From contig NZ_CP036501.1 of the NCBI RefSeq assembly GCF_026230195.1, positions 682,001 through 746,000 on the forward strand: a DNA stretch of 64,000 bases, read 5' to 3'. The translations under genes were made by a program, and so were the position numbers. Below, piece after piece: positions 24,850-33,251 of the stretch (its first letter is position 1; the number at the start of each line of letters is the position of its first letter). The notes beneath the pieces are model-generated. The model did no database searches and was not told the origin of the DNA. It was given only the letters and a program-made list of their open reading frames with translations. The DNA is from Candidatus Paraluminiphilus aquimaris (GTDB lineage Bacteria; Pseudomonadota; Gammaproteobacteria; Pseudomonadales; Halieaceae).

Positions 24850-26928
24850 ATGGCAACGAATACACTCGTTCTAAATTCGCCTCCAGGAGGAAATTTCCTC
24901 AGCGGACTGGGTGCGCCCGCGATTATGCTGATGATGTTGGCGATGATTGTGTTGCCCCTTCCTCCAATGGCCCTAGATCTGTTGTTTACAGTGAGTATCG
25001 CACTCTCAATTATGGTGCTGATGGCATCTGTCTACGCGACCCGTCCACTGGATTTTGGTGTATTCCCCACCGTTTTATTACTCGCCACGCTTATGCGTCT
25101 GGCGTTGAATGTCGCATCCACTCGTGTGGTTTTGATAAATGGTCATACAGGGACGGGCTCGGCGGGACGCGTGATCGAAGCCTTCGGTGAGTTTGTTGTA
25201 GGGGGCAGTTATGCCGTAGGTCTTGTGCTCTTTACCATCTTGGTGGTGATCAACTTTGTTGTTGTCACCAAGGGTGCAACTCGCGTTTCGGAGGTGACCG
25301 CACGATTTACCCTCGATGCGATGCCCGGTAAGCAAATGGCGATTGATGCTGACTTGAATGCAGGTTTGATTTCACAGGACGCAGCGCTTGAGCGCCGTGA
25401 GCGAGTAACTCGCGAGTCGGACTTTTACGGCGCGATGGACGGTGCTTCAAAATTTGTAAGAGGTGATGCGGTCGCCGGCATATTGATTTTGTTTATTAAT
25501 ATTCTGGGTGGCTTTGCTATCGGTACTTTGCAGCACGGTTTAGACGCATCCACCGCGGCACAAAATTATGTGCTGTTAACCATCGGGGATGGTTTGGTTG
25601 CACAAATACCCTCGATGCTGCTTTCAACCGCTACCGCCATTATCGTGACACGTGTGTCTGGTGAGCAGGATATGAGCGCCGAGGTTTCTAAACAGCTTAC
25701 TGACAACCCTAAAGTGCTTTATGTTGCATCAGGCATTATTGGAGCAATGGGCCTTGTGCCAGGCATGCCTAACTTGGTGTTCCTCTCGATTGCCACGTTG
25801 CTGGGCGTCGCAGGCTATCTTCGAACCCAAGAGGGAATTCAGCCTGAGGTGATTGAGGCTGCACCTGAGCCAGATGCGAAGCCTAAGTCAAATGAGCTCA
25901 GTTGGGATGATGTCTCGAATCTCGATCAGATTGGCTTGGAAGTGGGCTACCGGCTAATTCCCCTTGTCGATGCGGGTCAGGGCGGTGATCTTCTTAGTCG
26001 GATCAAAGGTGTGCGGAAGAAGCTTTCGCAGGAGCTCGGTTTTCTTGTCGACTCGGTGCACATTCGCGACAACCTCGATCTCGGCCCCAACAAATACCGA
26101 ATAAGCATTCACGGTGTAAGCATGGGCGAGGGTGAAGTGATTCCCGATCGTGAGTTGGCGATCAATCCCGGGCAGGTATTTGGTAATGTCGATGGCATTG
26201 CGACGAAGGACCCAACTTTTGGTCTCGACGCTTTGTGGATTTCTCCTTCGCAACGCGATGCGGCCCAAACTGCGGGTTATACGGTGGTCGATAGCTCCAC
26301 GGTCATCGCTACGCACCTTAGCCAACTGCTCAAGAACAACGCAGCCAAGTTGGTGGGTCAGGACGATGTTCAGCAGTTGCTGGAGCGACTCAAGCAGTCA
26401 GCACCTAAGCTTGTGGAAAATCTGGTACCAGGGACCATGTCACTCGCTGATGTGACCCGGGTGGTGCACAACTTGCTGGATGAGGGTGTTCCCATCCGCG
26501 ATATGCGAACCATAGCCGAGACGCTCTCCATTCATCGTGGTTTAGAAAATAATCCGGATGAGCTAACGGCGCAGGTTCGCGTGGCCTTGGGCCCGTCAAT
26601 TTTTCAATCTGTCACAGGCATGGCTGCAGAGTTACCGGTAATGGTTTTGGATCCGCAGCTAGAGCAAATGATGAGCAGTGCAGTGCAATCAAACCAAGGC
26701 GTTATCGAGCCCAACTTGCTCGACACAATGGTCAAAGGCATTGGTGAGGCTGCGGGGAAAATGGAAGCCGAGGGTGCGAGTCCCGTGCTTTTGGTCTCGG
26801 GGATAATTCGTGGGTTCCTCTCTAAACTTTTGAGAGGCCGAATGAGTAACTTCTACATTTTGGCCTATGAAGAAATCCCGGGTGATAAAAATATTCGCGT
26901 AGTTACAACGGTTGGCGGTCAAAACTAG
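24850..26928 (+). CDS. flhA: Flagellar export gate protein FlhA
   Basis: 692-residue FHIPEP-family protein whose nonameric cytoplasmic ring docks chaperone-substrate complexes. The N-terminal half has eight hydrophobic helices and the signature LLATLMRLALNVASTRVVL (about residues 77-95). RFTLDAMPGKQMAIDADLNA follows. The C-terminal half is the soluble docking domain, ending FYILAYEEIPGDKNIRVVTT. Last gene of the fliL-flhA run; the flhF sigma-54 promoter begins 5 bases after its stop. Confidence 0.97.
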   Translation: MATNTLVLNSPPGGNFLSGLGAPAIMLMMLAMIVLPLPPMALDLLFTVSIALSIMVLMASVYATRPLDFGVFPTVLLLATLMRLALNVASTRVVLINGHTGTGSAGRVIEAFGEFVVGGSYAVGLVLFTILVVINFVVVTKGATRVSEVTARFTLDAMPGKQMAIDADLNAGLISQDAALERRERVTRESDFYGAMDGASKFVRGDAVAGILILFINILGGFAIGTLQHGLDASTAAQNYVLLTIGDGLVAQIPSMLLSTATAIIVTRVSGEQDMSAEVSKQLTDNPKVLYVASGIIGAMGLVPGMPNLVFLSIATLLGVAGYLRTQEGIQPEVIEAAPEPDAKPKSNELSWDDVSNLDQIGLEVGYRLIPLVDAGQGGDLLSRIKGVRKKLSQELGFLVDSVHIRDNLDLGPNKYRISIHGVSMGEGEVIPDRELAINPGQVFGNVDGIATKDPTFGLDALWISPSQRDAAQTAGYTVVDSSTVIATHLSQLLKNNAAKLVGQDDVQQLLERLKQSAPKLVENLVPGTMSLADVTRVVHNLLDEGVPIRDMRTIAETLSIHRGLENNPDELTAQVRVALGPSIFQSVTGMAAELPVMVLDPQLEQMMSSAVQSNQGVIEPNLLDTMVKGIGEAAGKMEAEGASPVLLVSGIIRGFLSKLLRGRMSNFYILAYEEIPGDKNIRVVTTVGGQN

Positions 26929-26933
26929 AAAGT

Positions 26934-26949
26934 TGGCCTGCTAATTGCT
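26934..26949 (+). promoter_or_regulatory. Sigma-54 promoter of flhF-flhG-fliA
   Basis: TGGCCTGCTAATTGCT: GG at 26935-26936, GC at 26947-26948 and exactly 10 bases between; the -12 element TTGCT fits consensus fully. It sits directly behind the flhA stop, 98 bases before flhF. Confidence 0.8.
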
Positions 26950-27017
26950 TTGTATAGGTTAATTAATAAGTTTTCACGATATAAACCAAGTGAAAACAGG
27001 GCTTTAGCAGTATCAAC

Positions 27018-27032
27018 GTCAAACATTTGGCG
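27018..27032 (+). promoter_or_regulatory. FleQ-box-like element in the flhF leader
   Basis: GTCAAACATTTGGCG, matching the GTCAAA...TTTGGCG of the fliE leader with two extra central bases. Downstream of the sigma-54 promoter and 15 bases before the flhF ATG. Confidence 0.45.
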
Positions 27033-27047
27033 TTTTAGGAGAACACT

Positions 27048-28145
27048 ATGAACGTACAACGCTTTATTGGTCGCACGAATAGACTTGCTCTGGAGCAAGT
27101 GCGCGCGTCTATGGGGTCTGAGGCGCTCATTCTATCTAACAAACGCACATCCGAAGGTGTAGAAATATGTGCCATGCTCGAGACCGGCTCGGTTGTATCG
27201 GCGATTGAACAAGCAAGGCCTGCCGTCGAGGATTTAACTGGCGGTACAAATGAAATAGCGCTTGCGCACTTAAAGCGCGAGCTCACGGATTTACGAGAGA
27301 CCTTGCATGCAGCGCTGGGCGAGCGACAGTGGCAAGATTCTGCTGGAAAGCGACCTGTCATCGCGACTGTTGAACAGCGGTTATCGACTTTAGGGTTACC
27401 GCGTTCGCTGATTGGCAACCTCGTGCAGGGCATCGGTAGTGACGCGAAACTCGACGACGCTTGGCGCCATGCTGTCTCGTTTCTGGCCTCTCGTATTGAG
27501 ATCCTTTCCGAAGCTGAGCAAACGGGCCTGCGAGTAAAGGCACTTATTGGTGGCAGCGGTGCAGATCGTGCCACAGCGATACAGCAATCCGTGCAGGGTG
27601 CCTTGAGGGAGTTTGCGCCCAGCAGTGTCGCTGTTATTAGTATGTTGACCGATCCATCGGCCGCTCTGGGCCGCTATTGTCATGAGCACGGTGTCGCCAG
27701 CTACATGGCGCCGGACGCTGCATCACTTAAAAAGGCGCTCGCGTCAGTAAAAAGTTGCCGCCAAGTCTTTATCGAAACGCCAGATTTAATGCCCTCAAAG
27801 GGCTCGCAAGATCCTGCGTTATCAGTGTTACTCAATCAACGTGCGAGTATTGCAACGTTGTTAATTCTTCCCTGCACAGCTCAGAGTGATTATTTGGAGT
27901 TGCTAGTCGATCACGCTGAGCAACTCCGCGTTGCTGGCGCGGTACTAACACACCTGGAAGACGCTACGTCGCTGGGCGCTGTGCTCGGAGTTCTTTCAGG
28001 CCACGAGCTGCCAGTCGCTGGAGTTGTAGACGCGGCGAACAATGCGATTGCACAGATTACAGCAGAGGGCCTCATAAATGAGTCCAAGCGCTTAGCCCGC
28101 CGCAACCTAGATCGAAAAAACCAACAACTCAAGGTCGCGGTATGA
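27048..28145 (+). CDS. flhF: FlhF homologue with degenerate GTPase motifs
   Basis: 365-residue protein in the flhA-flhF-flhG-fliA position. The N-terminus is FlhF-like (VQRFIGRTNRLALEQVRASM; GSEALILSNKRTSEGVEI), and the C-terminal part aligns by eye with the SRP-type GTPase domain. Every GTPase motif is altered: the P-loop GPTGVGKTT reads GGSGADRAT (residues 168-176, Lys to Arg); the DTAG/DTIG motif reads ETPD (243-246); TKLDEAASLG reads THLEDATSLG (301-310). FlhF normally binds GTP and recruits FliF to the pole. This copy probably cannot hydrolyse GTP, yet the frame is intact over full length. AGGAG precedes the ATG. It overlaps flhG by 4 bases. Confidence 0.85.
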   Translation: MNVQRFIGRTNRLALEQVRASMGSEALILSNKRTSEGVEICAMLETGSVVSAIEQARPAVEDLTGGTNEIALAHLKRELTDLRETLHAALGERQWQDSAGKRPVIATVEQRLSTLGLPRSLIGNLVQGIGSDAKLDDAWRHAVSFLASRIEILSEAEQTGLRVKALIGGSGADRATAIQQSVQGALREFAPSSVAVISMLTDPSAALGRYCHEHGVASYMAPDAASLKKALASVKSCRQVFIETPDLMPSKGSQDPALSVLLNQRASIATLLILPCTAQSDYLELLVDHAEQLRVAGAVLTHLEDATSLGAVLGVLSGHELPVAGVVDAANNAIAQITAEGLINESKRLARRNLDRKNQQLKVAV

Positions 28146-29053
28146 CTATGTCGCAGTTTATGAGCTACGATGCGCCTTACAACGTCGTGCCGTTCCGGCA
28201 GGATGATGCAGTGCGGTCGATAGCAAGTAGGGAAAGTGCCATGCAAGTAATCGCGATTACGGGCGGTAAAGGTGGTGTGGGTAAGACGAATGTCGCAGTC
28301 AATCTAGCGGTATCGATGTCGATGGACGGCCTCGATGTCATGCTGTTTGATGCAGACCTTGGGCTTGCGAATGTTGATATCGTCCTTGGCATGCAAATTA
28401 AGCATACCCTCGCCGATGTTGTCTCTGGTGATAAAACGCTGGCAGACGTCGTTGTTGACGGTCCAGAGGGGCTGCGGGTTATTCCTGCCGCATCCGGTGT
28501 CGCGCAAATGGTTGATATGCAGAGCGCTGATCAGGAGATGCTTATTCGCCAACTCTCGGATCAACTGATGCCACCAGATGTGCTGATTGTCGATACAGGT
28601 GCTGGTATCGACCAGACTGTTCAGACATTTGTGGCAGCATGTCAGACCGCGGTGCTTGTTGTTTGCGATGAGCCTGCGTCACTAACAGATGCCTACGCAT
28701 TGATGAAAGTGCTCCGCGCGAAGAAGGATATTCGAAGGTTTGAGATTCTTGCAAACCAGGTCGATACCCCAATTCAGGGCAAGCAGCTGTTTGAGCGTAT
28801 TGCGAATGTTTGTGATCGATATCTTGATGTTGAGTTGGGCTACCTAGGCGGTGTTCCAACCGACATGTACCTCCGCAGAGCAGTGCAAGAGCGAAAAGCA
28901 CTGGTGAGTGTTTATCCGCGCTCTCCCGCGGCGAATGCAATACGCGATGCCGGCCGACGACTCAATCGTCTTGCGCCTGCGAGTCAAAGTTCTGGCGTGG
29001 GTTTCTTCGTCGAACAGCTACTGAGTCAGCAGTCTCATGCGGTTCGGCACTGA
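28142..29053 (+). CDS. flhG: Flagellar number regulator FlhG (FleN)
   Basis: 303-residue MinD-type ATPase that limits flagellar number, partner of FlhF and antagonist of FleQ. The deviant Walker A GGKGGVGKTN (about residues 41-50), the LFDADLGLANVDIVLG segment and the Walker B VLIVDTGAGID are intact, unlike the motifs of its neighbour FlhF. The N-terminal 36 residues carry a short DQAxxLR-like tail (RQDDAVRSIA). ATGA overlap with flhF; its end overlaps the fliA frame by 17 bases. Confidence 0.95.
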   Translation: MTMSQFMSYDAPYNVVPFRQDDAVRSIASRESAMQVIAITGGKGGVGKTNVAVNLAVSMSMDGLDVMLFDADLGLANVDIVLGMQIKHTLADVVSGDKTLADVVVDGPEGLRVIPAASGVAQMVDMQSADQEMLIRQLSDQLMPPDVLIVDTGAGIDQTVQTFVAACQTAVLVVCDEPASLTDAYALMKVLRAKKDIRRFEILANQVDTPIQGKQLFERIANVCDRYLDVELGYLGGVPTDMYLRRAVQERKALVSVYPRSPAANAIRDAGRRLNRLAPASQSSGVGFFVEQLLSQQSHAVRH

Positions 29054-29747
29054 AGCCATGTTGTCAGAGTATGAGGTTCATTCGCGTCAGCCGACCGAAC
29101 ACCTCATTCACCAGCATTTGCCGCTGGTGAAGCGCATCGCGAGTCAATTGGCGGTGAAGCTGCCATCGCACATAGAAATAGATGACCTGATTCAAGTGGG
29201 TCTGATTGGACTCCTAAAGGCGGTCGATGACTACCAAAGTGACTCAGGTGCCGTCTTCTCAACTTATGCAACGATTCGAATTCGTGGAGCAATGCTTGAT
29301 GAGTTGCGTGGTCGAGATTGGCTTCCTCGAAGCGTACAACGTGACTTGGGGCGGGTAGCCGCTGCAATTGAGCGATGCGAGCAGCGCTTGGGTCGTCCCG
29401 CGGGTGAGAAGGAAATCGCCGACGAATTAGGTATGCCTGTCGAGGAGTATCGAACCTTAGCTGGTGAGTTGGCGTGCGCTCGGATAACGCAGCTCGATGA
29501 GGCGGAATTGCCGCCCGGGGCTGATGAGCCCGATGACCAATTTTTTGAGTCAACGAAGCGAGAAGCCCTCGTTGCTTCTATCGAAACCTTGCCCGAGAAA
29601 GAGCGGATAATGCTTTCTTTGTATTACAGTGAGGGGCTAAATCTGAAGGAAATTGGCTTGGTATTGGGCGTGAGTGAATCACGCGTGTCTCAAATTCACG
29701 GGCAAGCCGTAGCGCGTCTGAAAGCCAAATTGAGTGACTGGCGCTAG
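29037..29747 (+). CDS. fliA: Flagellar sigma factor FliA (sigma-28)
   Basis: 236-residue sigma factor for late flagellar genes; its target promoter is visible before flagellin (3928-3954). Region 2 (LPLVKRIASQLAVKLPSHIE; AVFSTYATIRIRGAMLDELR) and region 4 (LKEIGLVLGVSESRVSQIHG) are complete. ATG 29037 overlaps flhG by 17 bases; ATG 29058 (MLSEYEVHSRQ) is an equally plausible start, neither having a strong ribosome site. It ends convergently, overlapping the PilZ gene by 4 bases. The chemotaxis genes that often follow fliA are not here. Confidence 0.95.
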   Translation: MRFGTEAMLSEYEVHSRQPTEHLIHQHLPLVKRIASQLAVKLPSHIEIDDLIQVGLIGLLKAVDDYQSDSGAVFSTYATIRIRGAMLDELRGRDWLPRSVQRDLGRVAAAIERCEQRLGRPAGEKEIADELGMPVEEYRTLAGELACARITQLDEAELPPGADEPDDQFFESTKREALVASIETLPEKERIMLSLYYSEGLNLKEIGLVLGVSESRVSQIHGQAVARLKAKLSDWR

Positions 29748-30319
29748 CCGTCAGACTCGGTTCCGCCACTCGTCTGAGTCCGGCGCTGTAATTGTTCAAA
29801 CTGCCGCTGGTTCACGTGCGCGACAATAGCGTCTACCTGTTTGTCTTGATCTTCTAGGAAACGTCCCCGCAACCAATATCCGGGATTTTCGGCATCGGCA
29901 GAGACGCGTGACTCAATGATGATCATGCGCACTGCAATCTCAACATCGATGCTCTCTAAATTTAGAATTACTTCTACGGCAGAGCCCTCTTCTGCATTGG
30001 TGAGCGAGAAGTAGCCCATGCCCGAACCACTTAAACTCACATCGACATAAGCTTTGTCGCAGAACCCACCGAGATTGCTGGTTCCACCAGGGCTGGCTGA
30101 AGAAAACGAAGTGAATAACTCGATTTTCCGGTTGAGTAGGGTGAGCACTTTGGCGAGTTCGGGGTACTCATCGTTGAGTTCGAGTAACTCACTTTCAATA
30201 TCGCGGTTGACAGCCAGCATTGCAGACTCAGACTCACTCTTCGGAGTCACATCTGCATGGCGCCAGGCCATAAGCAGACGGTCTTGAATCCGATAAAAAT
30301 CACGCTGGTTATCGCTCAT
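29744..30319 (-). CDS. PilZ-domain protein with a helical insertion
   Basis: 191 residues. The c-di-GMP signature is split: RxxxR (R6-D-F-Y-R10) at the very start and DxSxxG (DVSLSG, residues 93-98) much later. The roughly 75 residues between include a strongly helical, heptad-like stretch (about 28-72). Normal PilZ domains have the two motifs about 25-30 residues apart. A long helical insertion is known in tetrameric PilZ proteins of Xanthomonas, which this resembles. Third gene of the pomA-pomB operon, 51 bases after pomB, so it may couple c-di-GMP to motor output. No membrane segment. Confidence 0.8.
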   Translation of the reverse strand: MSDNQRDFYRIQDRLLMAWRHADVTPKSESESAMLAVNRDIESELLELNDEYPELAKVLTLLNRKIELFTSFSSASPGGTSNLGGFCDKAYVDVSLSGSGMGYFSLTNAEEGSAVEVILNLESIDVEIAVRMIIIESRVSADAENPGYWLRGRFLEDQDKQVDAIVAHVNQRQFEQLQRRTQTSGGTESDG

Positions 30320-30370
30320 TCATGTTCTCCCGGATCTCCCCTTGAAGTGGAGTCGCACTAATACTCGTTT

Positions 30371-31270
30371 TCATTGCAGCGCGGTTTCGATCGCGATCTT
30401 ACTATCATCATTGAGTGGTTGTTTAACCACAATTTCCACTCGACGATTACGTGCGCGACCCTCGGCAGAAACGTTATTCGCTTGCGGTCGCGTGTCGGCA
30501 AACCCAGACGCAGTGACTCGATTGGGTACCAGCGGTGCAATATCGAGCATCCTTCTTACCACAGCTACAGATCGCGCTGCAGACAAGTCCCAGTTCGACG
30601 GATAGGCGAACGTGTTTATTGGAACGTTGTCAGTATGCCCTTCAACCGCTATTTTACCCTCAATCTGGGTGAGTGCACCGGCAATTTTGTCTATAACTCC
30701 GACAAATGAGGTGTTTAGCAGTGCAGAGCCAGAGTCAAACGACCCCTTTTCACGGATTCGGATGAGGATTGTGCGTGCTGTTGTTTCGACGTCGATCTGC
30801 CCCTGATCAATTTCAGTTCGCAACAACCGCCTGAGCATTTCCGCGTCAAGCTCGGTTTCCTGAATGAGCTGCATCATTTCGTCGTAGGTGATGACCTCAT
30901 CGCGAATATCTTTTTCGTCGGTATCCGGTGCGTCAGGATTACCGATTCGCAGTGAGTTGCGGGTTTGATCTTTGGTAACTTGCTCTACTGCGTCGATGAT
31001 GGTCTCGTCGGGGATGCCCGGGCGGAACTCGGTAGACACGACGCTCGTCCCTTTTGGAATAGACTCAAGCTCTAAGTCCCGCTGCACGCCGAAAGCTTCT
31101 GCCATCGAATCGGCCAGCTGTTTGTAGCGAATAATGTCGACTTCCGCCATTGATAAGATGAGTACGAAAAAACACAGAAGTAATGACATGAGGTCGGAGT
31201 AGGTGACCATCCAGCCATCAGCATTCCCTTCGTCCTCTTCCTCTTCAATAAAAAGATCGTCGTCACTCAT
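30371..31270 (-). CDS. pomB: Flagellar stator subunit PomB/MotB
   Basis: 299-residue stator B subunit. A single membrane helix near residues 21-43 carries the ion-binding Asp (VTYSDLMSLLLCFFVLILSM). It is followed by a PomB-like plug region (SIPKGTSVVSTEFRPG, close to V. alginolyticus PomB IPKGTSIIAQEFRPG) and a C-terminal OmpA-type peptidoglycan-binding domain (IAVEGHTDNVPINTF; NRRVEIVVKQ). The resemblance favours sodium coupling. The acidic N-terminus EEEEDEG is notable. Overlaps pomA by 4 bases. Confidence 0.93.
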   Translation of the reverse strand: MSDDDLFIEEEEDEGNADGWMVTYSDLMSLLLCFFVLILSMAEVDIIRYKQLADSMAEAFGVQRDLELESIPKGTSVVSTEFRPGIPDETIIDAVEQVTKDQTRNSLRIGNPDAPDTDEKDIRDEVITYDEMMQLIQETELDAEMLRRLLRTEIDQGQIDVETTARTILIRIREKGSFDSGSALLNTSFVGVIDKIAGALTQIEGKIAVEGHTDNVPINTFAYPSNWDLSAARSVAVVRRMLDIAPLVPNRVTASGFADTRPQANNVSAEGRARNRRVEIVVKQPLNDDSKIAIETALQ

Positions 31271-32040
31271 TTGGCTTTCACTTTTGCCGCCGTGACACGT
31301 TGAGTTGGATCGAGGTAAGCGCTCAGTACCGAGGCGATAACTCTCGGGTTCTGTCCCGCTTGAATCGCCATAACACCATCAATACATATGGTTAATTTTA
31401 GTTTTTCTGATGTTGATCGATACTTGAGTTTGTCGGCGACAGGCAGGAATACAACATTCGCCAAAACTGAGCCCCACAGTGTGGTCAGTAGTGCAAGGGC
31501 CATGGCGGGGCCAATCGCTTTGGGGTCATCCATATTTGCCATCATGGCAACAAGGCCCACAACGGTACCGATCATTCCAAAGGCGGGCGACGCCTCCCCC
31601 ATGGAGCGCCATACTTTTTCGGAAGACGTATTTCGCTCAAGTATGCCGCGCATATTTTTTGACATACTTTGTTTGACGACCTCGGGGTTGCTGCCGTCAA
31701 TCAGCATTTGAACCCCTTCCTCAAGGAAGTCTTCAGAGATTTTTATTTTCTCAAGTGCCAGAAGGCCATCTTTTCGGCTGACAGTCGCGAGTTGGACGAT
31801 CTCGTCAATGAGGGATTGGGGGTCATCGTTGCTACTTGCAAATGTTTTCGCAACGACTTTTAACGAGTTGAAGAAGTGCCCGAGAGAAAATCGGATCATT
31901 ACGCCCAACATAGTGCCCGACAGCACAAATATGGGCGAGAACAGGTCTTCGGTGAACAGCGGGAGTTGGTCTGTCTTGATCACTGAATAGGTGACCACGC
32001 CAAACGCGCCGAGCATGCCAATAAGTGTGGCTAAATCCAC
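31267..32040 (-). CDS. pomA: Flagellar stator subunit PomA/MotA
   Basis: 257-residue stator A subunit with four membrane helices. It follows PomA rather than E. coli MotA: start MDLATLIGMLGAFGVVTYSV, and the TM3-loop region IGTVVGLVAMMANMDDPKAI with GPAMALALLTTLWGSVLANV. IDGVMAIQAGQNPRVI near the end is likewise PomA-like. Length matches PomA (253). Sodium specificity is inferred from similarity to Vibrio. The minus-strand sigma-28-like promoter at 32073-32099 probably drives pomA-pomB-PilZ. Confidence 0.94.
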   Translation of the reverse strand: MDLATLIGMLGAFGVVTYSVIKTDQLPLFTEDLFSPIFVLSGTMLGVMIRFSLGHFFNSLKVVAKTFASSNDDPQSLIDEIVQLATVSRKDGLLALEKIKISEDFLEEGVQMLIDGSNPEVVKQSMSKNMRGILERNTSSEKVWRSMGEASPAFGMIGTVVGLVAMMANMDDPKAIGPAMALALLTTLWGSVLANVVFLPVADKLKYRSTSEKLKLTICIDGVMAIQAGQNPRVIASVLSAYLDPTQRVTAAKVKAK

Positions 32041-32072
32041 CTAAACCTCCGAACGAATTTTTATGCCTTTAG

Positions 32073-32099
32073 TTAGCGGCAGTTTATGACGCTAATATA
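32073..32099 (-). promoter_or_regulatory. Possible sigma-28 promoter of pomA-pomB
   Basis: On the minus strand TATATTAG, 11 bases, then GCCGCTAA, ending 33 bases before the pomA start. The -10 is identical to that of the flagellin promoter; the -35 is weak. Confidence 0.5.
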
Positions 32100-32132
32100 G
32101 GGTAAGAATCTGACGTCTTCTCGACAAAATTT

Positions 32133-33251
32133 ATGGAAGAGCTGCAACTAACATTAACACCATCGCGCGTCGATCAGCGAAATTTTGGCGTTATGTTGAG
32201 TAACTGGCGCGTCGGTCAGGTACTCAACGCCTTGGTAGTTGACCGGATGCCTAGCGGCAACGTGCTACTCAATGTAGGTGGCCGGGAATTTGTCACACCG
32301 CTGGATTTGCCGGTTCAAGCGGGTAATCGCCTGCAGCTAGAGGTTCAGCAAGTCCAACCCCAAATGACGCTTAAACTACTGGCAAATCTGAGTGAAGCAG
32401 CGTCGTCACAATTGACGCAAAAAAACGCGCCAACCCTCACGTCTAGCCACTTAGGGTCTCACTCTGGGGACAAGCCGGCGTCAGTCGCCGCGCTTTTGTC
32501 CACGCTCTCGGCGCAACCGGGACTTCGAGCGCTCGTTACGCAAACACCAATACTCTCTGCTTTGGTGACTGCGCTTTCAGCCCACAGCTTACAAGCTAAC
32601 GCGCTGTCATCGAGTGCACTCTCAGCCGCAATAGATAGATCGGGTTTATTCAATGAAGCCAATTTAACCGCGGGTCGTTCTGAGCGGGCGCGAGACTCCT
32701 CGAAATCACAATTAGTACAACTTCAAAAAGCGATAGGCGATCTGCCCGCAGTCACCTCAAATCCAGAGATGCGTGCCTCACTGAATGCGCTATCTGATCT
32801 CACGAATGCGGCTATTGCAAATTTGACACAGCAGCAGCTCATTTCCATGCCGCAAGAAGGCGGTGCTCAGCGTTGGTTTTTTGAGATCCCTCTGGCACTG
32901 GGGCTCAATTTTATAGACCTCAAACTTACGATTGAGCGAGATGAAAAAGCGCAGGGCTCGGAAGACGATAAACCGGCTTGGCGGGTGGATTTGTCCCTGG
33001 ACTTACCCGAGGCAGGTCCTATGCGGGTGCTGTTAACCATGGTCGACCGAGACGTAAGTGTTGTTCTAAGTAGCGATTCGCCCCGCATTCGGTCCATGGT
33101 TGACGCGTCATTTGGCCAGTTGAAAACCCGTATGGTAGTGAGTGATTTTCGCGTGAAATCTTTGGTGACGCAGGCGATGACGGACACGAGCGATTCGTCA
33201 GGGCTTTCAGAACCGTCGGCACCGTCCAGCACGTTCGAGGTGCGAGCATGA
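32133..33251 (+). CDS. Second FliK-like hook-length control protein
   Basis: 372 residues. The C-terminal third fits the Flg_hook domain (WFFEIPLALGLNFIDLKLTI, about residues 248-267; VDLSLDLPEAGPMRVLLTMV; VVSDFRVKSL). The middle is Ser/Ala/Leu-rich and low in complexity. It is distinct from fliK at 18272 and is followed, with a 4-base overlap, by a gene for a free FlhB C-terminal domain. Such FliK-like/FlhB-C pairs are known (ylqG-ylqH in Bacillus) but their role is unclear. Divergent from pomA. No signal peptide. Confidence 0.8.
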   Translation: MEELQLTLTPSRVDQRNFGVMLSNWRVGQVLNALVVDRMPSGNVLLNVGGREFVTPLDLPVQAGNRLQLEVQQVQPQMTLKLLANLSEAASSQLTQKNAPTLTSSHLGSHSGDKPASVAALLSTLSAQPGLRALVTQTPILSALVTALSAHSLQANALSSSALSAAIDRSGLFNEANLTAGRSERARDSSKSQLVQLQKAIGDLPAVTSNPEMRASLNALSDLTNAAIANLTQQQLISMPQEGGAQRWFFEIPLALGLNFIDLKLTIERDEKAQGSEDDKPAWRVDLSLDLPEAGPMRVLLTMVDRDVSVVLSSDSPRIRSMVDASFGQLKTRMVVSDFRVKSLVTQAMTDTSDSSGLSEPSAPSSTFEVRA

